From NCBI RefSeq assembly GCF_020564935.1, contig NZ_JAJCXB010000048.1, positions 1 through 58,208 on the forward strand: DNA of 58,208 bases. The letters are read 5' to 3'. The position numbers and the translations under genes are program-made. Under the pieces are notes generated by a model that did not search any database, had not been told where the DNA came from, and was given only the letters and a program-made list of their open reading frames with translations. This stretch comes from Streptomyces pinistramenti (GTDB lineage Bacteria; Actinomycetota; Actinomycetes; Streptomycetales; Streptomycetaceae). Positions 1-9,508 of the stretch are shown here, piece after piece (positions within the stretch are counted from its first letter, which is position 1; every line of letters starts with the position of its first letter).

Positions 1-8
1 GCCGCGGA

Positions 9-965
9 TCAGTTCGTGGTCAGCCCGTCGACCAGCTCGTCCGCCGCCCGGTACGGATCCGTCTCGCCGGCCATGATCCGCTCGGCCAGCGCCTCCAGAC
101 GCCGGTCGCCGCTCAGGTCCCCGATCCGCTCGCGCAGCGCCGTGACCGCGATCGTCTCGACCTCGTGCGCCGCCCGGGACCGCCGCCGCTGCGCCAGGAC
201 CCCGTGCTCCTCGCTCCACGCCCGGTGCTTCTCCAGCGCCTCGACGACCTCGTCGACACCTTCGGCCCGCGACGCGACGGTCTTCACGATCGGCGGCCGC
301 CAGTCACCGGCCGCCCGCGAGGCGCCGAGGCCCAGCATGTGGTTCAGCTCGCGGGCCGTGGCGTCGGCGCCGTCCCGGTCCGCCTTGTTGACGACGTAGA
401 CGTCGCCGATCTCCAGGATTCCGGCCTTCGCCGCCTGGATCCCGTCGCCCATGCCGGGGGCCAGCAGGACCACGCTGGTGTCGGCCTGCGAGGCGATCTC
501 GACCTCGGACTGGCCGACGCCGACCGTCTCGACCAGCACCACGTCGCAGCCGGCCGCGTCCAGCACCCGGATCGCCTGGGGCGCGGCCCAGGCGAGGCCG
601 CCGAGATGGCCGCGGGTGGCCATCGAGCGGATGTAGACACCGGGATCGGACGCGTGCTCGCTCATCCTGATCCGGTCGCCGAGCAGCGCGCCGCCGGAGA
701 ACGGCGACGACGGGTCGACGGCCAGCACCCCGACCCGCTTGCCGGCCTTGCGGTAGGCGGTCACCAGGGCCGATGTGGTGGTGGACTTCCCGACACCGGG
801 TGAGCCCGTCAGCCCGACGACGTAGGCCCCGCCGGTGAGCGGTGCCAGCGCCGCCATCACCTCACGGAGCTGCGGCGATGCCCCCTCCACGAGGGAGATC
901 AGCCGGGCCACCGCCCTCGGCCGGCCCTGCCTCGCCTGCTCCACCAGCTGCGGGACGTCCACCAT
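9..965 (-). CDS. meaB: Methylmalonyl-CoA mutase-associated GTPase MeaB
   Basis: A 318-residue G3E-family P-loop GTPase that protects adenosylcobalamin-dependent methylmalonyl-CoA mutase and gates cofactor loading. The Walker A motif GSPGVGKST is at residues 54-62. It is followed by the family segment VDPSSPFSGGALLGDRIRM, a switch region (VLVETVGVGQSE) and a base-specificity motif NKAD. The length is usual for MeaB/ArgK. The ATG at 965 gives a full-length protein. The gene lies 61 nt downstream of the acetyltransferase on the same strand and near mce, so it probably belongs to a propionyl-/methylmalonyl-CoA cluster. The mutase genes are not in the window. Function is assigned from family motifs and context. 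Confidence 0.95.
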   Translation of the reverse strand: MVDVPQLVEQARQGRPRAVARLISLVEGASPQLREVMAALAPLTGGAYVVGLTGSPGVGKSTTTSALVTAYRKAGKRVGVLAVDPSSPFSGGALLGDRIRMSEHASDPGVYIRSMATRGHLGGLAWAAPQAIRVLDAAGCDVVLVETVGVGQSEVEIASQADTSVVLLAPGMGDGIQAAKAGILEIGDVYVVNKADRDGADATARELNHMLGLGASRAAGDWRPPIVKTVASRAEGVDEVVEALEKHRAWSEEHGVLAQRRRSRAAHEVETIAVTALRERIGDLSGDRRLEALAERIMAGETDPYRAADELVDGLTTN

Positions 966-1026
966 CGCTGCTCGGCTCCTTCGGCTCGCTCGTTCGCGCT
1001 CGTCTACCCGGCCTGCCCGGTGCCGT

Positions 1027-2238
1027 TCACCTGCCGGGGACGCGGATGATCAGGGCGTCGCCCTGTCCGCCGCCGCCGCACAGCGCGGCCGCGCCGGTGC
1101 CGCCGCCGCGGCGCTTCAGCTCCAGTGCGAGGTGGAGCACGATGCGGGCGCCCGACATACCGATCGGGTGGCCAAGGGCGATGGCGCCGCCGTTCACGTT
1201 CACCTTTTCGAGGGAAACTCCGAGGTCCTTCACCGACTGCACGGCGACCGCGGCGAACGCCTCGTTGATCTCGATCAGATCAAGATCGTCGACGGTCAGT
1301 CCGTCCTTGCCGAGTGCGTGCCTGATCGCGTTCGACGGCTGGGACTGGAGAGAGTTGTCGGGGCCCGCGACATTGCCGTGCGCGCCGATCTCGGCGATCC
1401 ACTCCAGGCCCAGCTCCTCGGCCTTGGCCCTGCTCATCACGACGACGGCGGCCGCGCCGTCGGAGATCTGCGACGAGGTGCCGGCGGTGATCGTGCCGTC
1501 CTTGGCGAAGGCCGGGCGCAGCGTGCCGAGCGACTCGGTGGTGGTCTCGCCGCGGATGCCCTCGTCCTGGCTGAAAACCACCGCTTCGCCCTTGCGCTGC
1601 GGGATCTCGACCGGGGTGATCTCGGCTTCGAAGAGCCCGTTCTTCTGGGCGGCTGCGGCACGCTGGTGGGAGCGCGCGGCGATCTCGTCCTGCTCGGGGC
1701 GCGCGATGCCGAGACGCGTGTTGTGCTTCTCTGTCGACTCCCCCATCGCGACGTTCTCGTACGCGTCGGTCAGGCCGTCGTGCGCCATCGCGTCGAGCAT
1801 CTGGACCGCGCCGTACTTGTAGCCCTCGCGGGACTTCGGCAGCAGGTGCGGGGCGTTGGTCATCGACTCCTGGCCGCCGGCGACCACGACGTCGAACTCG
1901 CCCGCGCGGATCAGCTGGTCGGCCAGCGCGATGGCGTCCAGGCCGGAGAGGCAGACCTTGTTGACGGTCAGCGCGGGGACGCTCATGGGGATGCCGGCCT
2001 TGACGGCCGCCTGGCGGGCCGGGATCTGCCCGGCGCCGGCCTGGAGGACCTGCCCCATGATCACGTAGTCCACCTGGTCGCCGCCGATGCCCGCGCGGTC
2101 CAGTGCCGCCTTGATGGCCACCCCGCCGAGGTCGGCGCCGGAGAAGCTGCGCAGGGAGCCGAGCAGCCGGCCCATGGGGGTGCGCGCACCCGCCACGATC
2201 ACGGAGGTGGTGCCGTTGGTGCCGTTCGATGCAGACAT
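1027..2238 (-). CDS. Acetyl-CoA C-acetyltransferase (thiolase)
   Basis: A 403-residue thiolase that condenses two acetyl-CoA to acetoacetyl-CoA or runs the reverse thiolysis, in the cytoplasm. The nucleophilic Cys96 is in NKVCLSGLDA, the catalytic His357 in ALGHPIGMSG and the second Cys387 in AALCGGGGQGD, so all three active-site elements are present. The length is normal for the AtoB/PhaA group. It starts at the ATG at 2238. The hydroxybutyryl-CoA dehydrogenase at 19430-20278 could use its product. Upstream, on the minus strand, TTGACGGGAACC (2274-2285) resembles a -35 region. The direction in vivo and the preferred chain length cannot be read from sequence. Confidence 0.93.
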   Translation of the reverse strand: MSASNGTNGTTSVIVAGARTPMGRLLGSLRSFSGADLGGVAIKAALDRAGIGGDQVDYVIMGQVLQAGAGQIPARQAAVKAGIPMSVPALTVNKVCLSGLDAIALADQLIRAGEFDVVVAGGQESMTNAPHLLPKSREGYKYGAVQMLDAMAHDGLTDAYENVAMGESTEKHNTRLGIARPEQDEIAARSHQRAAAAQKNGLFEAEITPVEIPQRKGEAVVFSQDEGIRGETTTESLGTLRPAFAKDGTITAGTSSQISDGAAAVVVMSRAKAEELGLEWIAEIGAHGNVAGPDNSLQSQPSNAIRHALGKDGLTVDDLDLIEINEAFAAVAVQSVKDLGVSLEKVNVNGGAIALGHPIGMSGARIVLHLALELKRRGGGTGAAALCGGGGQGDALIIRVPGR

Positions 2239-2375
2239 GCGGTGCGGCCTTCCTTTGCAGGGAAGTTAACGAGGGTTCCCGTCAATGTACTGAGGGGTAC
2301 GCGCCGGGTCACCGGCAAGTGGGTGTGATCGCGCGCACGTTGCGTAACCGGCCGTGCGAGCGGTGCACTGGAGCC

Positions 2376-2816
2376 ATGCTGACGCGAATCGACCACATCG
2401 GGATCGCCTGTTTCGACCTGGACAGGACCGTCGAGTTCTACCGTGCCACCTACGGCTTCGAGGTGTTCCATTCCGAGGTCAACGAAGAGCAGGGCGTCCG
2501 GGAAGCGATGCTCAAGATCAACGAGACGTCGGACGGCGGCGCTTCCTACCTCCAGCTCCTCGAACCCACCCGCGAGGACTCCGCGGTCGGCAAGTGGCTC
2601 GCCAAGAACGGCGAGGGTGTGCACCACATCGCGTTCGGCACCGCGGACGTGGACACCGACGCCGCGGACATCCGCGACAAGGGCGTCCGGGTGCTGTACG
2701 ACGAGCCGCGGACCGGCTCGATGGGCTCCCGGATCACCTTCCTGCACCCCAAGGACTGCCACGGCGTGCTGACCGAACTGGTCACCGCCGCGTCTTCCGC
2801 CGCGACGGACCACTGA
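2376..2816 (+). CDS. mce: Methylmalonyl-CoA epimerase
   Basis: A 146-residue single-domain VOC (glyoxalase-fold) metalloenzyme that interconverts (2R)- and (2S)-methylmalonyl-CoA. The first beta strand carries the metal-binding His of RIDHIGIACFD, the second half has GVHHIAFGTADV, and the C-terminal metal-binding Glu lies in HGVLTELV. The ATG at 2376 is chosen because GGAG lies four bases before it and homologues begin just before this strand; the open frame runs further upstream but codes low-quality protein. It is divergent from the acetyltransferase and near meaB, which supports the methylmalonyl-CoA pathway role. Confidence 0.95.
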   Translation: MLTRIDHIGIACFDLDRTVEFYRATYGFEVFHSEVNEEQGVREAMLKINETSDGGASYLQLLEPTREDSAVGKWLAKNGEGVHHIAFGTADVDTDAADIRDKGVRVLYDEPRTGSMGSRITFLHPKDCHGVLTELVTAASSAATDH

Positions 2817-2842
2817 CCTTCGCCTTCCTCGGCCGGTAGAGT
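2813..2842 (+). promoter_or_regulatory. Candidate scy promoter
   Basis: CTGACC (2813-2818), an 18-nt spacer and TAGAGT (2837-2842) resemble a Streptomyces housekeeping promoter and overlap the mce stop codon. It would leave a leader of about 200 nt before scy. The -35 is weak; other promoters in 2843-3056 are possible. Confidence 0.35.
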
Positions 2843-3056
2843 GCTGCTTCGGCCGGGGTAAGAGGTGCTCGCATCGCGTGCGGGTGCCTCCTGGGGGATG
2901 GGGCTCGGTCCATACTCCGCCGATGATCTGACACCATTTCTTCGGAAGGGTCAGCTCCGAGGGGCGCAGGTCCGTACGACGTGACGTGTACGGGACGAGC
3001 GCCTGCAGGACCGGAGACGGCCGCCACCATGACCAGGGGACGGATGGGACCGCGCA

Positions 3057-6000
3057 GTGCGGGGCAACGAGCGCCACGAACGTGAGTGGGCTGAGGCCGA
3101 CCACCTCTCGCAGTTCGAAGCCGAGATGGACCGGCTGAAGACCGAGCGGGACAAGGCCGTCCAGCACGCCGACGATCTCGGTTACCAGGTCGAGGTGCTG
3201 CGCGCCAAGCTCCACGAGGCGCGCCGCAACCTCGCGGCCCGCCCTGCCTACGACAACGTCAGTCACCAGGCCGAGCAGCTGCTGCGGAACGCCCAGATCC
3301 AGGCCGACCAGCTGCGCGCCGACTCCGAGCGCGAGCTGCGCGAGGCCCGCGCGCAGACCCAGCGCCTGCTCCAGGAGCAGGCCGAGCAGCAGGCCCGCCT
3401 TGAGGCCGAGCTGCACGCCGAGGCGGTCTCCCGTCGGCAGCGGCTCGACGAGGAACTGAACGAGCGCCGGCAGACCGTCGAGTCGCACGTCAACGAAAAC
3501 GTCGCGTGGGCCGAGCAGTTGCGGGCCCGCACCGAGGCCCAGGCCCGCCGTCTGATGGACGAGTCGCGGGCCGAGGCGGAGCAGGCGCTGGCGTCCGCGC
3601 GGGCCGAGGCGCACCGGCTCGCCGAGCGGGCCCGTGAGCGCCTGGGCACCGAGGCCGAAGAGGCCCGCGCCGAGGCGGAAAGCCTCCTGCGCCGGGCGCG
3701 TACGGACGCCGAGCGGCTGCTGGACGCCGCGTCCTCCCAGGCCCAGGAGGCCACCGAGCAGGCGGAGCAGCTGCGTTCGACCGTCGGCAGCGAGTCGGAC
3801 GAGGCCCGCAGGCAGGCCGCCGAGCTGACGCGGACCGCCGAGGCGCGCATTCAGGAGGCGGACACCGCGCTGCGCGAGGCGCGCACCGAAGCCGAGAAGC
3901 TGGTGGAGGACGCGCAGCAGAACGCCACCAAGCGGCTGACCGCCACCGAATCCGAGAACGAACAGCGCACCCGCACCGCCAAGGCGGAGATCGCCCGGCT
4001 GGTCGCCGAGGCCACCAAGGAGGCCGAGGCGCTCAAGGCCGAGGCCGAGCAGCTGCGGGTGGACGCCGGCACGGAAGCCGAACGGCTGGTCGCCGAGGCG
4101 CGGGAGGCCGCACGGTCCCAGGCGGCCGAGGACTCCGCGGCGCAGCTGGCGAAGGCCGCGCGGACCGCCGAGGAGGTGCTGACCAAGGCGTCCGACGACG
4201 CCAAGGCCACCACCAAGGCCGCAGCCGAAGAGGCCGAACGGCTGCGCAGCGAGGCCGAGTCGGAGGCCGACCGGCTGCGCGAGCAGGCCCACGACACCGC
4301 CGAGCAGCTCAAGGGCGCGGCGAAGGACGACACCAAGGAGTACCGCGCCAAGACCGCCGAACTCCAGGAGGAGGCACGGCGGCTGCGCGGCGAGGCGGAG
4401 CAACTGCGCGCCGAGGCCGTCGCCGAGGGCGAGCGGATCCGCAGCGAGGCGCGGCGCGAGGCCGTCCAGCAGATCGAGGAGGCGGCAGGTTCCGCCGAGG
4501 AACTGCTGACCAAGGCGAAGTCGGACGCCGAGGAGACCCGCGCCGGGGCCGGCGCGGAGAGCGAGCGGGTACGCACCGAGGCCATCGAGCGGGCCACCGC
4601 CCTGCGCCGGCAGGCCGAGGAGGCGCTGGAGAAGGCCCGCGCCGAGGCCGAGGAACTGCTCACCGAGGGCGCCCAGGCCGCCGAGCTGGTGACCACGGAG
4701 GCGGAGGAGTCCGCCGCGCGGCTGCGGGCCGAGGCCGAGCAGGCCGCCGAGGAGCGCAGGGAAGAGGCACAGGCCGAGCTGGACCGGCTGCGGGCCGAGG
4801 CCGAGGAGAAGGTCACCGCCGCCGAGGAGTCGCTGCGCGAGGCGCGCACGGAGGCGGAGCGGCTGCGCCGCGAGACGCAGGAGGAGGCCGCCCGGCTCAA
4901 GGCGGAGGCCGCCGAGCGGCGGCGGACGCTCCAGCAGCAGGCCGAGGAGGAGGCCGAGCGGCTGCGCACGGAGGCCGCGTCGGACGCGTCGGCGGCCCGT
5001 ACCGAGGGCGAGTCCGTCGCGGAACGGCTGCGCGGAGAGGCGGCCGCCGAGGCGGAGCGGCTGAAGACGGAGGCGCAGGAGAGCGCCGACCGGGTGCGGG
5101 CCGAGGCCGCGGCCGCGGCCGAGCGGGCCGGGAGCGAGGCGGCGCAGGCACTGTCCGCCGCCCAGGAAGAGGCCGCGCGGCGCCGCAAGGAGGCCGAGCA
5201 GCAGCTGGGCGAGGCCCGCGAGGAGGCGCACCAGGAGCGCACCGCGGCCCGCGAGCAGAGCGAGGAGCTGCTGGCGTCGGCGCGTACCCGGGTCAGCGAG
5301 GCGCAGGCCGAGGCGGAGCGGCTGGTCGAGGAGGCGGACCGGCGGGCGGACGAGCTGGTGGCCACCGCTGAGGCCACCGCGCAGCAGGTGCGGGACGCGG
5401 TCGCCGGGCTGCACGAGCAGGCCGATGAGGAGATCGCCGGGCTGCGGTCGGCGGCCGAGCACGCCGCGGAGCGGACGAAGACCGAGGCGCAGGAAGAAGC
5501 GGACCGGGTCCGTACGGACGCGTACGACGAGCGCGAGCGCGCATCGGAGGACGCGGCGCGGGTGCGGCGGGAGGCGCAGGAGGCGTCGGAGGCCGCCAAG
5601 GCCCTTGCGGAGCGGGCGGTCGCGGAGGCCATCGAGGAGGCCGAGCGGCTGCGCTCGGAGGCCGCGGGCGTGCTCGACGAGGCGCGCACGGACGCGCATT
5701 CCGCGCGGACGGACGCGGCCGAGCAGGCGGACCGGCTGATCGCCGAGGCGACCGCGCAGGCCGAGAAGCTGGTTGCGGACGCCACCGCCAAGGCCCAGCA
5801 GCTGCGGACCGACGCGTCGGACGCGCTGGCGGCAGGCGAGCAGGACGCGGCGCGGGCACGGGCGGAGGCGCGCGACGACGCGAACCGGATGCGGTCGGAC
5901 GCGGCAGGCCAGGCCGACCGGCTGATCGCCGAGGCCCGTACGGAAGCCGAACGGATCGTCACCGAGGCGACCGAGCTCACGTCTTCGGCGCAGGACGACG

Positions 6001-7319
6001 CCGACCGTACGGTCAAGGAGGCCCAGGAGGCCGCCGAGCAGCTGCGGACGGCGGGCGAGGAACAGGCACAGGCGCGCCTGGCCGAGGCGACCGCCGAGGC
6101 CGAACGGCTGCGTACCGAGGCGGCCCAGGCACTGGAGAGCGCGCGGACGGACGCGGAGGCGACCGGCGACGAGGCGCGCAAGGCGGCCAACAAGACCAGG
6201 TCGGACGCCGCCGAGCAGGCCGACCAGCTGATGTCCGAGGCCACCACCGAGGCCGAACGGCTGCGCACCGAGGCAGCGGAGACGGGCGCGGAGGCGGAGC
6301 GGGAGGCCGACCGTACCCGTGCCGACGCGCGCGAGCAGGCGGACCGGATGATCGCCACGGCCACGGCCGAGGCGGACCGGCTGCGGGCGGACGCGGCCGA
6401 GACGGTCACCGCGGCCCAGGAACATGCCAACCGCACCCGCAGCGAATCGGCCAAGGTCGAGCAGGACGCCGAGGCCGCGGCCGAGCGGCTGCGCGCCGAG
6501 ACCCAGCAGGAGGCCGAGCGGCTGCTGGACGAGGCCCGCAAGGACGCGGCCAAGCGCCGTGGCGACGCGGCGGAGCAGGCCGACCAGCTGGTCGCGAAGG
6601 CCCAGGAAGAGGCGCTGCGGGCTGCCGCGGCGGCCGAGGAGCAGGCCGACACGATGGTCGGGGCGGCCCGCACGGAGGCCGACCGGATCGTCACGGAGGC
6701 GACGGCCGAGGGCAACTCCCGGGTGGAGAAGGCCCGTACGGACGCGGACACCCTGCTCAGCGAGGCACGTGGGGACGCCACGGCGATCCGGGAGCGCGCC
6801 GAGGAACTGCGGGTGCGGATCGAGTCCGAGGTCGAGGAGCTGCACGAGCGGGCCCGCCGCGAGTCCGCGGAGGCGATGAAGAACGCCGGCGAACGCGTCG
6901 ACAAGCTCATCGCGCAGGCCACCGCCCAGCAGACGGAGGCCGAGGAGAAGGCCGAGCGGCTGGTGTCGGACGCGAACAGCGAGGCGAGCAAGGTCCGGAT
7001 CTCGGCGGTGAAGAAGGCCGAGGGCCTGATCAAGGAGGCCGAGAACAAGAAGGCCGAGGCGGTGCGCAACGCGGAGCGGATGCGCACCGAGGCCGAGACC
7101 GAAGCCGCCCGGATCGTGGCGGACGGCCGGCACGAGCTGGAGGTCCTGGTACGCCGCCGCGCGGACATCAACACCGAAATCTCCCGCGTCCAGGATGTCT
7201 TGGAAGCTCTGGAGTCGTTCGAGGCGCCGGGAGGTGCCGCGGACGGCAAGACCGCGGGGTCCAAGACCGCCGCGGGAGCGGGTGCAACTCGTTCGAGTGG
7301 CAAGCAGTCTGAGGGGTAG
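3057..7319 (+). CDS. scy: Polarized growth protein Scy (giant coiled coil)
   Basis: A 1420-residue protein, almost entirely Ala/Glu/Arg/Gln-rich coiled coil. In Streptomyces, Scy assembles with DivIVA and FilP at hyphal tips and controls tip number and branching. After a short N-terminus (EMDRLKTERDKAVQHADDLG) the protein is built from many diverged repeats of the type EAERLRxEA, matching the hendecad-like periodicity described for Scy. The last 60 residues are Gly/Ala/Ser/Thr-rich and non-helical. The start is set at GTG 3057 because the nearest upstream ATGs are out of frame. It is followed 114 nt later by filP. The DNA itself is repetitive (gaggccgag-like words), so indel polymorphism is expected. 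Confidence 0.93.
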   Translation: MRGNERHEREWAEADHLSQFEAEMDRLKTERDKAVQHADDLGYQVEVLRAKLHEARRNLAARPAYDNVSHQAEQLLRNAQIQADQLRADSERELREARAQTQRLLQEQAEQQARLEAELHAEAVSRRQRLDEELNERRQTVESHVNENVAWAEQLRARTEAQARRLMDESRAEAEQALASARAEAHRLAERARERLGTEAEEARAEAESLLRRARTDAERLLDAASSQAQEATEQAEQLRSTVGSESDEARRQAAELTRTAEARIQEADTALREARTEAEKLVEDAQQNATKRLTATESENEQRTRTAKAEIARLVAEATKEAEALKAEAEQLRVDAGTEAERLVAEAREAARSQAAEDSAAQLAKAARTAEEVLTKASDDAKATTKAAAEEAERLRSEAESEADRLREQAHDTAEQLKGAAKDDTKEYRAKTAELQEEARRLRGEAEQLRAEAVAEGERIRSEARREAVQQIEEAAGSAEELLTKAKSDAEETRAGAGAESERVRTEAIERATALRRQAEEALEKARAEAEELLTEGAQAAELVTTEAEESAARLRAEAEQAAEERREEAQAELDRLRAEAEEKVTAAEESLREARTEAERLRRETQEEAARLKAEAAERRRTLQQQAEEEAERLRTEAASDASAARTEGESVAERLRGEAAAEAERLKTEAQESADRVRAEAAAAAERAGSEAAQALSAAQEEAARRRKEAEQQLGEAREEAHQERTAAREQSEELLASARTRVSEAQAEAERLVEEADRRADELVATAEATAQQVRDAVAGLHEQADEEIAGLRSAAEHAAERTKTEAQEEADRVRTDAYDERERASEDAARVRREAQEASEAAKALAERAVAEAIEEAERLRSEAAGVLDEARTDAHSARTDAAEQADRLIAEATAQAEKLVADATAKAQQLRTDASDALAAGEQDAARARAEARDDANRMRSDAAGQADRLIAEARTEAERIVTEATELTSSAQDDADRTVKEAQEAAEQLRTAGEEQAQARLAEATAEAERLRTEAAQALESARTDAEATGDEARKAANKTRSDAAEQADQLMSEATTEAERLRTEAAETGAEAEREADRTRADAREQADRMIATATAEADRLRADAAETVTAAQEHANRTRSESAKVEQDAEAAAERLRAETQQEAERLLDEARKDAAKRRGDAAEQADQLVAKAQEEALRAAAAAEEQADTMVGAARTEADRIVTEATAEGNSRVEKARTDADTLLSEARGDATAIRERAEELRVRIESEVEELHERARRESAEAMKNAGERVDKLIAQATAQQTEAEEKAERLVSDANSEASKVRISAVKKAEGLIKEAENKKAEAVRNAERMRTEAETEAARIVADGRHELEVLVRRRADINTEISRVQDVLEALESFEAPGGAADGKTAGSKTAAGAGATRSSGKQSEG

Positions 7320-7387
7320 CCACTCAAATGAGGGGTCATTCTCCACTTCAAACGGGCATTGACTCGATGACACGCCGTTTGGGCCCC

Positions 7388-7393
7388 TAGGAT
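7388..7393 (+). promoter_or_regulatory. -10-like box upstream of filP
   Basis: TAGGAT at 7388-7393 lies 40 nt before the filP start. TTGACT at 7359-7364 is too far (23-nt spacer) to be its normal -35 partner, so only the -10 is proposed. Confidence 0.3.
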
Positions 7394-7433
7394 TCTCCTT
7401 ATCACCTCACCGGTCTCTTTCGACAGGAACCCC

Positions 7434-8372
7434 ATGAGCGACACTTCCTCCCCCTTCGGCTTCGAGCTCGTGCGGCGTGGGTACGACCGCGGTCAGGTGG
7501 ATGACCGCATTACTAAGCTCGTCGCGGACCGCGACGGCGCGCTGTCCCGTATCACCTCGCTGGAAAAGCGGATCGAGGAGCTGCACCTCGAAACGCAGAA
7601 CGCCCAGGCCCAGGTCAATGACGCCGAGCCGTCCTACGCGGGCCTCGGTGCGCGCGTGGAGAAGATCCTCCGTCTCGCCGAGGAGGAGGCCAAGGACCTG
7701 CGTGAGGAGGCCCGGCGGGCCGCCGAGCAGCACCGCGAGCTGGCCGAGTCGGCCGCCCAGCAGGTCCGTAACGACGCCGAGCAGTTCGCCGCCGAGCGGA
7801 AGGCCAAGGCGGAGGACGAGGGCGCCCGGATCGTCGAGAAGGCCAAGGGCGAGGCGTCCACGCTGCGTGCCGACGCGCAGAAGGACGCGCAGTCCAAGCG
7901 CGAGGAGGCGGACTCCCTCTTCGAGGAGACCCGCGCCAAGGCCGCCCAGGCCGCCGCCGACTTCGAGACCAACCTCGCCAAGCGCCGCGAGCAGTCCGAG
8001 CGTGACCTGGCGTCGCGTCAGGCCAAGGCCGAGAAGCGTCTTGCGGAGATCGAGCACCGTGCCGAGCAGCTCCGCCTGGAGGCCGAGAAGCTGCGGACGG
8101 ACGCCGAGCGCCGGGCCCGCCAGACGGTGGAGACCGCGCAGCGCCAGGCCGAGGACATCGTGGCCGACGCGAACGCCAAGGCCGACCGGATCCGCAGCGA
8201 GTCGGAGCGCGAGCTGGCGGCGCTGACCAACCGTCGCGACTCGATCAACGCGCAGCTCACCAACGTCCGCGAGATGCTGGCGACGCTCACCGGTGCGGCC
8301 GTGGCCGCCGCGGGCGTCCCGGGCGACGAGGAGTCCGCCACCCGCGGCGTCCCCGCCCAGCAGACCCGCTGA
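7434..8372 (+). CDS. filP: Filament-forming coiled-coil protein FilP
   Basis: A 312-residue cytoskeletal protein that, in Streptomyces, forms an intermediate-filament-like meshwork behind the growing tip and interacts with DivIVA and Scy. The N-terminus has a DivIVA-like motif (FGFELVRRGYDRGQVDDRI, residues 8-26). A continuous Ala/Glu/Lys/Arg coiled coil runs from about residue 40 to 275, followed by a short Ala/Gly-rich tail. The length agrees with FilP proteins. The ATG at 7434 has AGGA upstream. Position directly behind scy is the conserved arrangement. Confidence 0.94.
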   Translation: MSDTSSPFGFELVRRGYDRGQVDDRITKLVADRDGALSRITSLEKRIEELHLETQNAQAQVNDAEPSYAGLGARVEKILRLAEEEAKDLREEARRAAEQHRELAESAAQQVRNDAEQFAAERKAKAEDEGARIVEKAKGEASTLRADAQKDAQSKREEADSLFEETRAKAAQAAADFETNLAKRREQSERDLASRQAKAEKRLAEIEHRAEQLRLEAEKLRTDAERRARQTVETAQRQAEDIVADANAKADRIRSESERELAALTNRRDSINAQLTNVREMLATLTGAAVAAAGVPGDEESATRGVPAQQTR

Positions 8373-8402
8373 CGGTTCCGCCCCGCGCCGACCGTCCCGT
8401 AC

Positions 8403-8465
8403 GCGCCCCCGTGCCGCCTCTCCGGCGGGCGGGGGCGCAGGCGTGTCCGGGCGGGCCCCGCCCGG
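8403..8465 (+). terminator. Tandem hairpins after filP
   Basis: Two inverted repeats follow filP: GCGCCCCC with GGGGGCGC and an inner CCGCC/GGCGG pair (8403-8438), then CCGGGCGG/CCGCCCGG (8447-8465). Neither has a T tract, as is usual for Streptomyces terminators. Confidence 0.6.
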
Positions 8466-8488
8466 TGGCGAGGCGCATCGGGCGCCCT

Positions 8489-8494
8489 TAGCGT
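8489..8494 (+). promoter_or_regulatory. -10 box of a probable leaderless promoter
   Basis: TAGCGT ends seven bases before the ATG at 8502. This spacing is typical of leaderless Streptomyces transcripts and, with no Shine-Dalgarno upstream, supports the ATG start. Confidence 0.5.
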
Positions 8495-8501
8495 GCAAGA
8501 C

Positions 8502-9506
8502 ATGATCGAGCTGGCTGGGCTGACCAAGCACTACGGCGACAAGGTGGCGGTGGACCACCTGACGTTCGTGGTGCGGCCCGGGATCATCACCGGCTTCCTC
8601 GGGCCCAACGGCGCGGGAAAGTCCACCACCATGCGGATGATGCTCGGTCTGGACAACCCGACGGCCGGCTCGGTCCGCATCGACGGCCGGCACTACCGCC
8701 GGCTCCAGGATCCGCTGACGTACATCGGCGCGCTGCTGGAAGCCAAGGCGATGCACGGCGGGCGCAGCGCGTTCAACCACCTGCTGTGCCTGGCGCAGAG
8801 CAACGGCATCCCGCGCCGCCGGGTCGGCGAGGTGCTGGACACGGTCGGGCTGACATCGGTGGCCAAGAAGCGTTCGAAGGGCTTCTCGCTCGGTATGGGC
8901 CAGCGGCTCGGCATCGCCGCCGCACTGCTCGGCGACCCGCAGGTGCTGCTCTTCGACGAGCCGGTCAACGGCCTCGACCCCGAGGGCATCCGCTGGATCC
9001 GCACCATGATGAAGAACCTCGCGGGACAGGGCCGTACCGTCTTCGTCTCCTCGCACCTGATGAGCGAAATGGCGCTGACCGCCGACCACTTGGTCGTCAT
9101 CGGCCAGGGCAGGCTGCTCGCCGACACGTCGATGGCGCAGTTCATCCGGGAGAACTCACGGTCCTACGTACGGCTGCGGTCGCCGGAGCAGGAGCGGCTG
9201 CTGGACGTGCTGCACGCGGAGCGGATCACGGCGGTCCAGGCGGGCAACGGCACGCTGGAGGTGGACGGGGAGCCGGCCGAGCGGCTGGGCGAACTGGCCG
9301 CGGCCCACCAGCTCGTCCTGCACGAACTGAGCCCCCAACAGGCTTCGCTGGAAGAGGCGTTCATGCAGCTCACCGCGGAATCGGTGGAGTACCACGCGCA
9401 CGACGGGGAGCCGCCTGCCGGGCCGGTGGGCGGCCGGGCCACGGCTCCGGCCGGAACTCCGGCCGCCGGCGGCTGGGGTGCCGACCGGCAGAAGAAAGGG
9501 AACTGA
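8502..9506 (+). CDS. ABC transporter ATP-binding protein
   Basis: A 334-residue nucleotide-binding subunit of an ABC-2 type transporter. Walker A is GPNGAGKS (34-41), the signature is degenerate (SLGMGQR instead of LSGGQ), and Walker B/D-loop is LLFDEPVNGLDPEG. The Gly/Ala-rich C-terminal extension is short. The ATG at 8502 is preferred over a GTG nine bases upstream because the putative -10 box overlaps that GTG. The permease gene begins two bases after the stop. The ATPase at 10431-11660 is a paralogue, and two stretches are base-for-base identical between them. The substrate is unknown; antibiotic or lipid export would be typical of the family. Confidence 0.9.
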   Translation: MIELAGLTKHYGDKVAVDHLTFVVRPGIITGFLGPNGAGKSTTMRMMLGLDNPTAGSVRIDGRHYRRLQDPLTYIGALLEAKAMHGGRSAFNHLLCLAQSNGIPRRRVGEVLDTVGLTSVAKKRSKGFSLGMGQRLGIAAALLGDPQVLLFDEPVNGLDPEGIRWIRTMMKNLAGQGRTVFVSSHLMSEMALTADHLVVIGQGRLLADTSMAQFIRENSRSYVRLRSPEQERLLDVLHAERITAVQAGNGTLEVDGEPAERLGELAAAHQLVLHELSPQQASLEEAFMQLTAESVEYHAHDGEPPAGPVGGRATAPAGTPAAGGWGADRQKKGN

Positions 9507-9508
9507 CG

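Noticed and set aside
7359..7364. TTGACT as -35 of the filP promoter
   Set aside because: The spacer to TAGGAT is 23 nt, too long for the usual promoter.
2199..7444. Very long minus-strand open frames (over 1000 codons) across scy
   Set aside because: They are antisense products of the strongly biased, repetitive coiled-coil coding sequence; composition is Leu/Gly/Arg- or Ser/Ala-rich without domains, and Scy is clearly the real gene.
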